The notes: generated by a model from the sequence alone, not told the origin. Counted from the stretch's first letter, positions 1 through 6,307 are shown. The stretch: DNA of 33,140 nucleotides from Oscillospiraceae bacterium (GCA_018434245.1 JAHDPQ010000089.1:1-33140), one strand, 5' to 3'. Numbers and translations are program-made.

Positions 1-76
1 GCTCCGGGCGGTACAGGCACTCCACGCTGGCATAAAAATTATTCATGTCAACATGCAGAATCCACCGACGATCCAA
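1..76 (-). CDS. Y-family DNA polymerase (UmuC/DinB type), N-terminal fragment
   Basis: Only the first 25 codons lie in the window; the gene continues past the left edge. The minus-strand translation begins M-D-R-R-W and runs into ILHVDMNNFYASVE, which is the metal-binding N-terminal motif of Y-family translesion polymerases (DinB, UmuC). The Asp of HVDMN is one of the catalytic carboxylates in this family. The start is a TTG at 74-76, chosen because GGAGG at 85-89 sits 8 nt upstream. Firmicute mobile elements often carry such polymerases, which fits the decayed element next door, but a chromosomal dinB is equally possible. The family call is firm; the subtype is unknown. Confidence 0.8.
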   Translation of the reverse strand, partial: MDRRWILHVDMNNFYASVECLYRPE

Positions 77-480
77 AATCCCCACCTCCAAAATAAGAAC
101 ATATATTCTATATTTAGCATACAGGTATTTTATAAAAAACGCAAGAGGCAATCTTTGTCACGAAAGGGGGGACTGTCCCCCTCTAGAGGGCATTGAAAAG
201 ATTGAAAACAAGTTTCCAACTTTCCAACACCCTCCATTCACCCCCTAAGGGCCTTTTTGTTTTGCTCTGCTTGCTGGAAGCAATTAATTTACCGGATGCG
301 CACCTTGGTCATGCAATAAAAAGAAAAAGCGCCCATGCGCCAAACCGGCCATGACCGCAATAGAAAGCCTATTCTCTCTTAGGGTTAGATATACGTAGAG
401 TATAAGCTTTCTATTCTTTTCTTTACTGCCATCGTAGCCTAAGTGGGTCTAATACACTGGTGCCCAATTATTTACCTACC
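77..480. other. Gene-poor spacer left of the helicase remnant
   Basis: No convincing gene is seen. The stretch holds a near-perfect dyad of G and C runs around 166-182, a long-range inverted repeat GGTCATG (307-313) / CATGACC (349-355), and another, TAGAAAGC (361-368) / GCTTTCTA (407-414). On the minus strand a small GCGC-ATGG-GCGC hairpin followed by a T run lies near 326-341 and could end transcription from the remnants to the right. None of these can be assigned a role from sequence alone. Confidence 0.4.
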
Positions 481-1287
481 TCAAATACGTAAAAAAATAT
501 GTTTGCCCGGCTTGGCTCTGAGAAGGCTGGGGAGTAAATCAGCCGGTTCCAGCACCGGTACGGCCAGCCACCGACAGAGGAAAAGGAAGGCAGTCCACAG
601 CACCTCGGCTATGGACTGCCTTTTATGTTTCCGGTAAACTTTCAGCAGTGCTTCCCGCACGGCCATGGCGATCACCTGAAAGTGATTGTGGCCATATGCT
701 CCACACTGCTTGACATACTGTGCCTTGCTGATTAAAAGCATACCGGCCAGCGTCTTAACGGCCTGCCGTACCCTGGGGTTGGAGATACCACACCCCTGTG
801 ATATTTGACTGGTAGACGGCCAGCCATGATCCTTGGCGATCTTCCCATTAGGATCAAAGGATGCAGCTGGGCCAATGAGCCGCATATCTAATCCCGCCCG
901 CCGGGCGTCTCCAATGAATTTGAGCATGTTGTCAACAGAAGGATCTACCGTTCCGTTGCGAATGCTTTGTACCCGCTCAATTCCCTGTTTCATAAACTCC
1001 TTGAGTTCTTCCGATGGACTGCTGACCACTACCTGTGCTTTACCGCCTGCCAGCTTGGGAACCGGAAGCTGTAGCATGTCGGCGGTCTGAATATCCGCAA
1101 CCTCGCAAAACATCTGCAGGAGTACAGGGACATTATGAAATTTTGCAAAGCGAGTGCGGAAACGGTATCCGTTGCCCTCTGGCGTCAGCTCCCGTTCGGT
1201 AGTGATTTCCCCAAAGATACTGGCCCATTCATCAAAGCAGCGTATCCCTTTTGATAGCAATAGATCCTGCTGTAAGTATCGCTGCAT
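481..1287 (-). pseudogene. ICE-type large helicase fragment fused to a winged-HTH-like tail
   Basis: Residues 1-149 of this 268-residue reading frame resemble the central part of the giant SNF2/DEAD-like helicase (often joined to a DNA methylase) carried by Firmicute integrative conjugative elements. They include the stretch F-D-E-W-A-S-I-F-G-E, then R-F-x-K-F, E-V-A-D-I-Q-T-A-D-M and V-D-P-S-V-D-N. After DPNGK (nt about 841) the resemblance stops abruptly. The last 120 residues look different: a probable helix-turn-helix (S-Q-I-S-Q-G-C-G-I-S-N-P-R-V-R-Q-A-V-K-T-L), a GHNHFQVI end typical of winged-helix domains, and one hydrophobic helix. The helicase ATP-binding part and the C-terminal motifs are missing. 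No ribosome binding site precedes the first Met. It is best read as a deletion fusion, not a working gene. Confidence 0.7.
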
Positions 1288-1802
1288 GCTGTCAAGTTTC
1301 GGGCAAATAAGGGATTGTCGCTGTGTGCTTTGACAATGTCCATCTTGGCCCGAACATCTCCGGAGAGATATTCATCTGCCGGCTCCCAGCCTTTTGTCCT
1401 ATCCTCCGGATCATACCGTGCAGGATTTAAATAGATTTCTTCGCCCAACTCCTCAATCAGCTGCTCCACCGATGCGGGATACAGGGAGATCATGTAGCGA
1501 AAATCCACCCGGCCCAGTTTGTTGAGGGAGAGGGACAATGCATCAAGAGCACTATCAGCCCGGTCTACCTCCCGTACTCCTTGAATGGTGCGTGTAAAGA
1601 ATACATCTGCTTTCTCATAGGTGATTTGCGGGGATTCATTCTCTTGCCGCTCCATTTCGGAGTATTCCAAGGAAAGGAGCAAGGCACTGTCGCAGTCCTC
1701 AGAGAACAGGCGAGAATTGATACGGTTGTTTAGGTATCCATATTGACTGACAAAGCCATCATAAAGGGTATTTAAGGTTTCCTGTGCTTCAGCCAGCTAA
1801 CC
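1288..1802 (-). pseudogene. ICE-type large helicase, upstream fragment
   Basis: This is a second piece of the same helicase in another frame. From about 1801 it reads A-E-A-Q-E-T-L-N-T-L-Y-D-G-F-V, then A-L-D-A-L-S-L-S-L-N-K-L-G-R-V-D, Y-L-S-G-D-V-R-A-K and finally N-P-L-F-A-R-N-L-T-A at 1287. These are recognisable landmarks that precede the helicase core in the ICE family. At 1287 it abuts the downstream fragment, so the ATPase core between them (some hundreds of codons in intact homologues, from memory) is deleted. On its left-hand (5') side it joins the truncated IS256 transposase at about 1799-1803, where a TAG stop lies in its frame. It is a non-functional remnant. Confidence 0.75.
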
Positions 1803-2134
1803 GAAACCCCGGCTAGATACATCTCAATCAGTGCCTCCTCCACTGAGCTTTCCCGGCGACGGTAACGCTCTATGATTGCAGTTTCAAAGGGAACCCCTTT
1901 TAGTCGGGGCATCTTTAAGGTGACATCTCCTGATGTGGTGGTCAGATTACGGTTGTAATGGCCGGAACGGTAGCCTTGGCGAGCCTCGGTGCGTTCATAC
2001 TTCGCTGCCTGAGTTAGAGCTTCCGCTTCCTTTTCCAGCAAGTCGTTGAGTGTTTCCTCCACACTGCCTCGAACCAGCTCTTTTAACTCGCTCTTGATGA
2101 TTTCCTCATTTAGTTGTACAATTTTCTTGGACAT
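1772..2134 (-). pseudogene. IS256-family (Mutator-type) transposase, truncated after ~109 residues
   Basis: The N-terminal part of an IS256-family DDE transposase. The first ~109 residues read as the family's N-terminus, including E-L-V-R-G-S-V-E-E-T-L-N, Q-G-Y-R-S-G-H-Y, T-S-G-D-V-T-L-K and I-E-R-Y-R-R-R-E-S-S-V-E-E-A. The frame then departs from the family at G-V-S-V, where S-W-L-K-H-R-K-P comes from the adjoining helicase DNA (junction about 1799-1803). Intact members are about 400 residues, so the catalytic DDE core is gone. The ATG start at 2134 has an AAGGAAGG ribosome binding site just upstream, so the original gene start is preserved. It cannot transpose by itself; the break marks a deletion that removed both the transposase 3' end and the helicase 5' end. 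Confidence 0.9.
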
Positions 2135-2197
2135 GGGTGCAGCCTTCCTTTCGGTGAACTTGGTTGTGGTAACTTTATTCTACCAAAAGGCTGAATC

Positions 2198-2285
2198 CCT
2201 GTCCTTTTTTTATTTGCGCAACTTATTGTACCTTATCACTTAAAACCTTGTCCTTTTCTATTTGCGAAACTTATTGTACCTTATC
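2198..2285. repeat. IS256-like element end, duplicated 40-bp unit
   Basis: Two near-identical 40-bp units lie in tandem at 2198-2237 and 2246-2285. Both contain TATTTGCG, then C/A, AACTTATTGTACC and TTATC, and differ at only a few positions. They sit outside the transposase start, where the terminal inverted repeat of the element should be. The second unit directly abuts repeat A of the cassette array (TTATC followed by TTTTTCC and AAGTCC). The second end could come from a second insertion or from slippage. Which copy is the true element tip cannot be decided from this sequence. Confidence 0.65.
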
Positions 2286-2292
2286 TTTTTCC

Positions 2293-2317
2293 AAGTCCTA
2301 TAATTACATTCCGACCA
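2293..2317 (+). repeat. Cassette repeat, copy A (core only)
   Basis: This 25-bp core begins AAGTCCTATAATTACA and ends CCGACCA. It is identical to the core in copies B and D and has two changes in copy C. The upstream half of the longer repeat seen in B-D is missing here, replaced by the IS256-like end. The core is followed at once by a terminator hairpin, as in all copies. After the hairpin, copies A and C share a further tail (2372-2389 and 5273-5294) with CATGCGG, TTTG and CAAG in common. Confidence 0.85.
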
Positions 2318-2320
2318 TTG

Positions 2321-2356
2321 AAAAGACCGTCGATTTTTGATCGGCGGTCTTTATTT
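2321..2356 (+). terminator. Intrinsic terminator after repeat A
   Basis: The stem AAAGACCGTCGAT pairs with ATCGGCGGTCTTT across a short T-rich loop and is followed by a T-rich stretch. Its stem is closely related to the one after copy C. It would end rightward transcripts coming from the IS side. Confidence 0.7.
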
Positions 2357-2386
2357 TGCTTGTATTCATGCGGGTTTGCAGAGGGC

Positions 2387-2431
2387 AAGTCCTATAATTA
2401 CACCCGCACCCTAAATGTAATTATAGGACTT
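2387..2431. repeat. Perfect 16-bp inverted repeat made of the cassette-repeat core
   Basis: AAGTCCTATAATTACA at 2387-2402 is followed, after 13 nt, by its exact reverse complement at 2416-2431. The 16 bases are the first 16 of the core repeat, so a head-to-head pair of the same motif is present. There is no T run after it, so it is not an ordinary terminator. It could be a recombinase or regulator binding site, or the scar of an inverted repeat copy. Confidence 0.85.
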
Positions 2432-2551
2432 ACCAGATTTTAATTCCCCTCATAATTTTTCATGGGAGCAAGCCTATACTTGCCCTCCTCGCACCCTTCA
2501 AGGTATAATGATTTTATCACTGAGAAACGAATCTGACCGGGGGGTGGATAT

Positions 2552-3403
2552 GTGATAAAATGCAAATATGTTCATGCTTTTCTTGCGCTGTCATTGACTT
2601 TATCTTTTGCGCTATCGGGGTGTTCAGAAGTGGAGCAATCCTCAACGGATGAGATGAATCCTGCACAACATGCCCCTATGCAGGAGGGGGTGGAATTTGA
2701 TTTTTGGGAACAGATAGTGTCTGTTCATGAAAGTTTGCCGGAATTTATATTACAATTGCGTGGTGAAGGGGACGATTTTACCGAGCTTTCAATTGTAAAT
2801 TCTTCTACTGGAGCAGTTGTATATCAAGATTATTTTAACATTGAGGATATGTGGGGCATACGCAAAGATGTTTTCGCCGTTGAGCTCATAGACATGGACT
2901 TTGACGGCTATCAGGACATCCAGATATTTACCGGATATGGTGGAAATTGGAAAAATGACTATATTTATATTATGTGGAGTGCTGATGAGGCATCGTTTGT
3001 CGGGGATATTTATGGCCTTTCTAGTTTAGGGTTACCCACATTTGATGTGGAACAAAGGCTCGTGCATTCCATACAAAGAGCCTCGGCCGCCGATCACTGG
3101 TTTTACGCACATCAATATATAAACGGTGAATTGGTTACGATTGAGGAGATATCGGATAACTGTGTTTGGGATCACTGGTTGGATGATTCGGCGAAAGAGC
3201 AGATTAAAATTCTTGAACCTTTATATGAAACAGACAGCACATTTATGCATTTTACAAAAAAACAATTGGATGAAAACACGATGGAACTGGTCATTGTAGA
3301 AGAGAAATATGTTTTATTTACAGATCAGGTCGAAGCAGCTGAATATTCTTCTGATTCTGAAATGGGTTTATTATTAGCTGGCTATGAAAAGTATAGAGAT
3401 TAA
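2552..3403 (+). CDS. Secreted lipoprotein, XAC2610-like; candidate lysozyme-inhibitor (immunity) protein
   Basis: A 283-residue protein with a lipoprotein signal peptide: basic start, hydrophobic residues 10-21, and lipobox L-S-G-C with the lipidated Cys at 24. The mature protein has a D114-x-D116-x-D118-G-x-x-D122 loop (IDMDFDGYQDIQI), a calcium-binding-type motif seen in FG-GAP/XAC2610-like lipoproteins. In Xanthomonas, XAC2610 neutralises a type IV secretion effector with a GH19-type lysozyme domain. Here the neighbouring gene, 50 nt away and convergent, encodes such a domain, which supports an immunity role, although the family call rests on motif resemblance only. The GTG start at 2552 is preferred because GGGGGTGG lies a few bases upstream; an overlapping ATG at 2550 is in another frame. 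It probably sits on the outer face of the membrane. Confidence 0.75.
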   Translation: MIKCKYVHAFLALSLTLSFALSGCSEVEQSSTDEMNPAQHAPMQEGVEFDFWEQIVSVHESLPEFILQLRGEGDDFTELSIVNSSTGAVVYQDYFNIEDMWGIRKDVFAVELIDMDFDGYQDIQIFTGYGGNWKNDYIYIMWSADEASFVGDIYGLSSLGLPTFDVEQRLVHSIQRASAADHWFYAHQYINGELVTIEEISDNCVWDHWLDDSAKEQIKILEPLYETDSTFMHFTKKQLDENTMELVIVEEKYVLFTDQVEAAEYSSDSEMGLLLAGYEKYRD

Positions 3404-3453
3404 TTGTCCATGTGCCTATGCAAGTAATTTTTCACCATATTTTTTGGGCTTTT

Positions 3454-4395
3454 TCATATGCCTCCAACCGAACTTCCCATCTGCTGGGTTTCAATAAATT
3501 CATTTACGCCACCTTCGTAGCCGTAAAGATTTAACTGACTCCAAAACCATACTGATACTTCTAATGGGTAATTCTCGGCGATATAGCTGGCAGTATTGGC
3601 ACCACTATAATCATCTCCGATAAAATCTAAGAAGGCTTGATGATTGTAGTCGTGCGTTACTTGAATATACCCAGCCCCTCTTGTATTTCGATTATATCCA
3701 TGAGCTTCCCAATAAGCATCATTCCCAATTTCCAGATACTCCTGTCCATAGTCGGATTCCGCCGCAGCAATCGCAAGAAATTGAACGATGCTTTCACGAG
3801 AGGTAATTTCGAATTTTTCGAAAGCAGCCATTAGCCGATTGGCTTCATCCTTCGTTGCTGTATGCCAACCAAATTTTTCTAAATCCGCCGGTGTAATTTG
3901 AAAAGGTGCATCATCATTTGCCCTATTTAACCGAGAAAAGAACTCTTCCATTCTCTTGCCGATATGTCGAATATCAGCGATTAATGTGAGGATATTGGCA
4001 TATATGATATCCAGCCATACGATGACTTCTGCCCGCCAAGGATCATAGTTGAAATTTTTTGTATCGAAGCCTTGAATCTCACATTTGCAGTTGGGATGAA
4101 ATGGTGGGAGGTTCTCTCCCTCTTTCCTTTCTGCGACAGGATAAATAGCGCCATTATGCTCCTCGCATGTTTCACAGGCCCCGGGACTGCTGATTACTTG
4201 ATAATAGTGAAACCCTTGGTTTGCAATGGAATCAATGGTTACACTTTTATGATGATACGACTGCGCTTCTTCTTTTAATGTCAGTACCCGACCACACTTA
4301 ACAATCCTACAGGGATCATCAACAGATTTCTCATGAGGGGAAATAGTGTCATTTTGGAAGCTGATAACGTACCCAAGCGTTTTCTTGATATACAT
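3454..4395 (-). CDS. GH19-type lysozyme/chitinase-like effector with MuF-like cysteine domain
   Basis: A 313-residue protein of two modules. Residues 65-110 carry C74-x-x-C77, then P-P-F-H100-P-N-C103-K-C105, the zinc-type motif at the end of phage head morphogenesis/minor capsid (MuF-like) proteins. Residues 165-305 resemble glycoside hydrolase family 19: F-L-A-I-A-A-A-E213-S matches the helix with the catalytic Glu, and R-G-A-G-Y-I-Q-V-T-H-D-Y-N-H (239-252) matches the family's R-G-P-I-Q-L-T signature. GH19 enzymes cleave chitin or peptidoglycan, so a cell-wall-degrading toxin is the likely role. There is no signal peptide and no N-terminal delivery domain, and only a weak AAAGAAAG ribosome binding site before the ATG. 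It could be a detached toxin module that relies on recombination with a carrier gene. The gene converges on the lipoprotein gene. Confidence 0.75.
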   Translation of the reverse strand: MYIKKTLGYVISFQNDTISPHEKSVDDPCRIVKCGRVLTLKEEAQSYHHKSVTIDSIANQGFHYYQVISSPGACETCEEHNGAIYPVAERKEGENLPPFHPNCKCEIQGFDTKNFNYDPWRAEVIVWLDIIYANILTLIADIRHIGKRMEEFFSRLNRANDDAPFQITPADLEKFGWHTATKDEANRLMAAFEKFEITSRESIVQFLAIAAAESDYGQEYLEIGNDAYWEAHGYNRNTRGAGYIQVTHDYNHQAFLDFIGDDYSGANTASYIAENYPLEVSVWFWSQLNLYGYEGGVNEFIETQQMGSSVGGI

Positions 4396-4675
4396 AAGAT
4401 TTTATTCTTTCTTTTATCATATTGTAAAGGATAAAATACCCTTTCACTAATACCTTAAAAACGCCTCAAATTAAACTTGTTTTGGAAAGAAATTAGTCTC
4501 AAAACAGAGAAAATCTAAAAGTTTGTATAGGTGATTAAACTGTTGCGATACTAATGCGTTTTATTGTGCAAGTTGCTATTAAATGGGAGAGAATTCCATA
4601 ATACTGCTACACAATGCACAACGCCACTAACCACCGCCATTGGATAAAGAACGGCAGTTAGTGACGCTGAACAGA
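4396..4675. other. AT-rich spacer between effector gene and repeat B
   Basis: No gene is seen. The only structure noted is an inverted repeat CACTAAC (4625-4631) / GTTAGTG (4657-4663) with GCC/GGC inside it and no T run after it. The promoter of the minus-strand effector gene should lie near 4400-4470, but no clear -35/-10 pair stands out. Confidence 0.4.
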
Positions 4676-4748
4676 ATACCACTCATTTGAAAGTCTATAA
4701 ACCTCTATTTATCAGCATTTTTTAAGTCCTATAATTACATTCCGACCA
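4676..4748 (+). repeat. Cassette repeat, copy B
   Basis: A full copy of about 73 bp. It begins ATACCACTCAT, contains AAGTCTATAAA at 4691, and ends with the core at 4724-4748. The two related half-sites, AAGTCTATAA and AAGTCCTATAA, are spaced 33 bp apart in direct orientation, about three helical turns. Copies C and D keep the same layout with spacings of 35 and 34 bp. Confidence 0.9.
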
Positions 4749-4798
4749 AAATCGTTTCTATAGGAATTGAGGAATCATTCCATAGGGACGATTTTTTT
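4748..4798 (+). terminator. Intrinsic terminator after repeat B
   Basis: The stem AAAATCGTTTCTATAGGAAT pairs with ATTCCATAGGGACGATTTT and runs into seven Ts. Its sequence is unrelated to the hairpins after A and C although the position is the same. That suggests the structure, not its sequence, is what is kept. Confidence 0.8.
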
Positions 4799-4800
4799 GA

Positions 4801-4806
4801 TATAAT
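4801..4806 (+). promoter_or_regulatory. Possible -10 box for the small HEPN-like gene
   Basis: A perfect TATAAT lies directly after the terminator T run and 35 nt before the ATG at 4842. The expected -35 position falls inside the terminator hairpin and does not match TTGACA, so only the -10 is supported. Confidence 0.4.
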
Positions 4807-4841
4807 GTTTTTGTAAACAACATATTGGGGGAGTAATTGCT

Positions 4842-5136
4842 ATGGATAATACTCTTGCTCAATTTAGAGCAGAAGTTAACGCTACCCTTTTGCTTTGTAG
4901 AGAAGCGCAGACCGCAATGAATATATGCAATGCTTTGGCTGAGCTTTCAGATAATACTGAATGTAATGATATTATTGATTTTTTGATTTATTCAGAACTT
5001 TTTCATGCCCTCGGAGTTACTGCAAAACTTTATGACAAAGATAAATGATGAGGATAGCCACCCCTTGACACAGGTTAAAACAATAAGGGATAAAATATGG
5101 GCACATAATGATAAAAAATATAGTGTTAACTATTGA
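4842..5136 (+). pseudogene. HEPN/AbiU2-like protein, frameshifted remnant
   Basis: The first frame (4842-5048, 68 residues) starts at an ATG behind GGGGGAG and is helical, ending L-F-H-A-L-G-V-T-A-K-L-Y-D-K-D-K. This resembles the first half of HEPN proteins of the AbiU2 type, where a helix ends in a similar L-Y-D motif. An overlapping frame (5032-5136) continues with L-T-Q-V-K-T-I-R-D-K-I-W-A-H-N-D-K-K-Y. That matches the R-D-K-x-x-A-H-x-D-K core of HEPN families, where the Arg/His region forms an RNase active site in active members. A single-base frameshift near 5030-5048 joins the two. The product also stops soon after this motif, running into repeat C. Alternatively the 68-residue frame is a real small protein of unknown role. 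The HEPN reading is a motif-level judgement. Confidence 0.5.
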
Positions 5137-5151
5137 TTAAACACACAGATA

Positions 5152-5223
5152 ATACTCCCTTAAAAGTCTATAAAGCCTTTATTTATCGGTGTTTTTCCAA
5201 GTCCTACAATTCCATTCCGACCA
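5152..5223 (+). repeat. Cassette repeat, copy C
   Basis: A full copy starting ATACTCCC, with AAGTCTATAAA at 5164 and the core at 5199-5223. The core differs from the others at two positions (CTACAATTCC instead of CTATAATTAC). After its terminator it shares the extra tail with copy A, which makes A and C the closest pair. Confidence 0.9.
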
Positions 5224-5227
5224 TCGA

Positions 5228-5257
5228 AAAGACCGTCGACACAAGTCGACGGTCTTT
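5228..5257 (+). terminator. Intrinsic terminator after repeat C
   Basis: A perfect 13-bp stem, AAAGACCGTCGAC (5228-5240) with GTCGACGGTCTTT (5245-5257), and a four-base ACAA loop. It ends in TTT, with further Ts after CGC. Confidence 0.85.
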
Positions 5258-5383
5258 CGCTTTGTCTGTAGCCATGCGGATTTGTAAAGTTCAAGATGCC
5301 CTAAAATCCTATAAGGACGCTCGAAAGTAAAGCGGCGCATCGAGCCGGAAACAATTATCTGTTACCACGAGCCATTTCCTGAA

Positions 5384-6184
5384 ATGGAAGGTAATATTGT
5401 TTATGTTAATTATGAGCTGAGTTCATGGCAGCATATGAACGACGATATTGTTGATACAGAACAAAAGAAATCCGATTATTCTTCCTCAAAGAACTACCGC
5501 GTTGTAAAATATGGAGGATACATTGAAAGCAATCATCAGCGTCCGTTCATACCAGATAACCGCATTGTCAAGCATACCGGCTATGTGGTCCAATTAGGTG
5601 CAGGGAGCGCTTACGGTGGGAAGTGGGTGCCGAAAAATCCGGAAACAGAGCGGTTTTTGGGCCAAACCGGGGAAATTAAGACAACTTATGATAAAGGTTA
5701 TCAGGTTGATACTAAAATCGGAGAAAACGGCAAAGCAATTGTGGAAAGGCACTATACAGATCACGGTAAGCCTTGGGCGCATTCTAATCCCCATGATCAC
5801 TACATAAAATGGGATAGCCCCGACGCACATCCAGAGGTACAAGGGCCTACTAATTATCAGGGAGACATACCAGAATTTAAGGGTTATAGAGGAGTAAGCA
5901 ACATGCCGGTTTACAGCTACAAAAACAGCCCGAAAGATAACCGCTTCAAAACAATAGCAGAATTTCAACCATCTATTCGTTGGGGTTCCGAAATAGCGTT
6001 TGAATATAAAAATAAAATATATAGCATTACCCGAGAAAATGAGAAAATTAACATAAGCGAAGCATATAAACAAGAAGCCGAAGCTAATTATGACGATTGC
6101 GAAGATTTGCTTAACCATATGATCGAAGGCAAAAAACTGCGCGAAATTATTACTGAGGTTACTGTTACTGACCGAACTATATAA
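5384..6184 (+). CDS. Chimeric toxin-like protein of unknown family
   Basis: I do not recognise a named family for this 266-residue protein. Three parts can be seen. Residues 1-50 have no ribosome binding site before the ATG, and the frame is open upstream to about 5315 without a good start, so the true N-terminus may be lost or fused. Residues 60-70 (D-N-R-I-V-K-H-T-G-Y-V) echo D-D-P-C-R-I-V-K-C-G-R-V in the GH19 effector. Residues 80-165 are rich in His/Asp, with R122-H-x-T-D-H127 and H133-S-N-P-H-D-H139, a spacing that suggests a metal site or hydrolase. Residues 200-266 form a separate module ending G-K-K-L-R-E-I-I-T-E-V. No signal peptide or membrane segment is seen. Its position between repeats C and D places it in the cassette array; a toxin role is inference. 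Confidence 0.6.
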   Translation: MEGNIVYVNYELSSWQHMNDDIVDTEQKKSDYSSSKNYRVVKYGGYIESNHQRPFIPDNRIVKHTGYVVQLGAGSAYGGKWVPKNPETERFLGQTGEIKTTYDKGYQVDTKIGENGKAIVERHYTDHGKPWAHSNPHDHYIKWDSPDAHPEVQGPTNYQGDIPEFKGYRGVSNMPVYSYKNSPKDNRFKTIAEFQPSIRWGSEIAFEYKNKIYSITRENEKINISEAYKQEAEANYDDCEDLLNHMIEGKKLREIITEVTVTDRTI

Positions 6185-6195
6185 TATTTTTGCAG

Positions 6196-6269
6196 ATACT
6201 ACTCATCCGAAAGTCTATAAAGCACGTATTCATCAGTGATTTCCAAGTCCTATAATTACATTCCGACCA
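6196..6269 (+). repeat. Cassette repeat, copy D
   Basis: A full copy starting ATACTACTCAT, with AAGTCTATAAA at 6211 and the core at 6245-6269 identical to copies A and B. It begins about a dozen bases after the stop codon of the toxin-like gene, so it provides that gene's 3' end and terminator. Confidence 0.9.
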
Positions 6270-6272
6270 TGT

Positions 6273-6307
6273 AAAAACCGTTTAACTATAAGGGTTAGAC
6301 GGTTTTT
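6273..6307 (+). terminator. Intrinsic terminator after repeat D
   Basis: AAAAACCGTTTAAC pairs with GGGTTAGACGGTTTTT around a short loop and is followed by CG and more Ts. The stem sequence differs from those after A, B and C. Confidence 0.75.

Noticed and set aside
5133-5330. 65-residue frame across repeat C
   Set aside because: It is just the repeat and its terminator read in frame; it has no ribosome binding site.
2293-6269. tRNA 3' ends (AAGTCC ... CCGACCA resembles a T-arm and CCA tail)
   Set aside because: The distance from AAGTCC to CCA is about 8 nt too long for a T-arm plus acceptor stem and no cloverleaf can be drawn from the upstream bases. A relation to a tRNA-derived attachment site is not excluded.
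2293-6307. CRISPR array
   Set aside because: The repeats are about 70 bp, only four, irregularly spaced by hundreds of bases and separated by genes and terminators.
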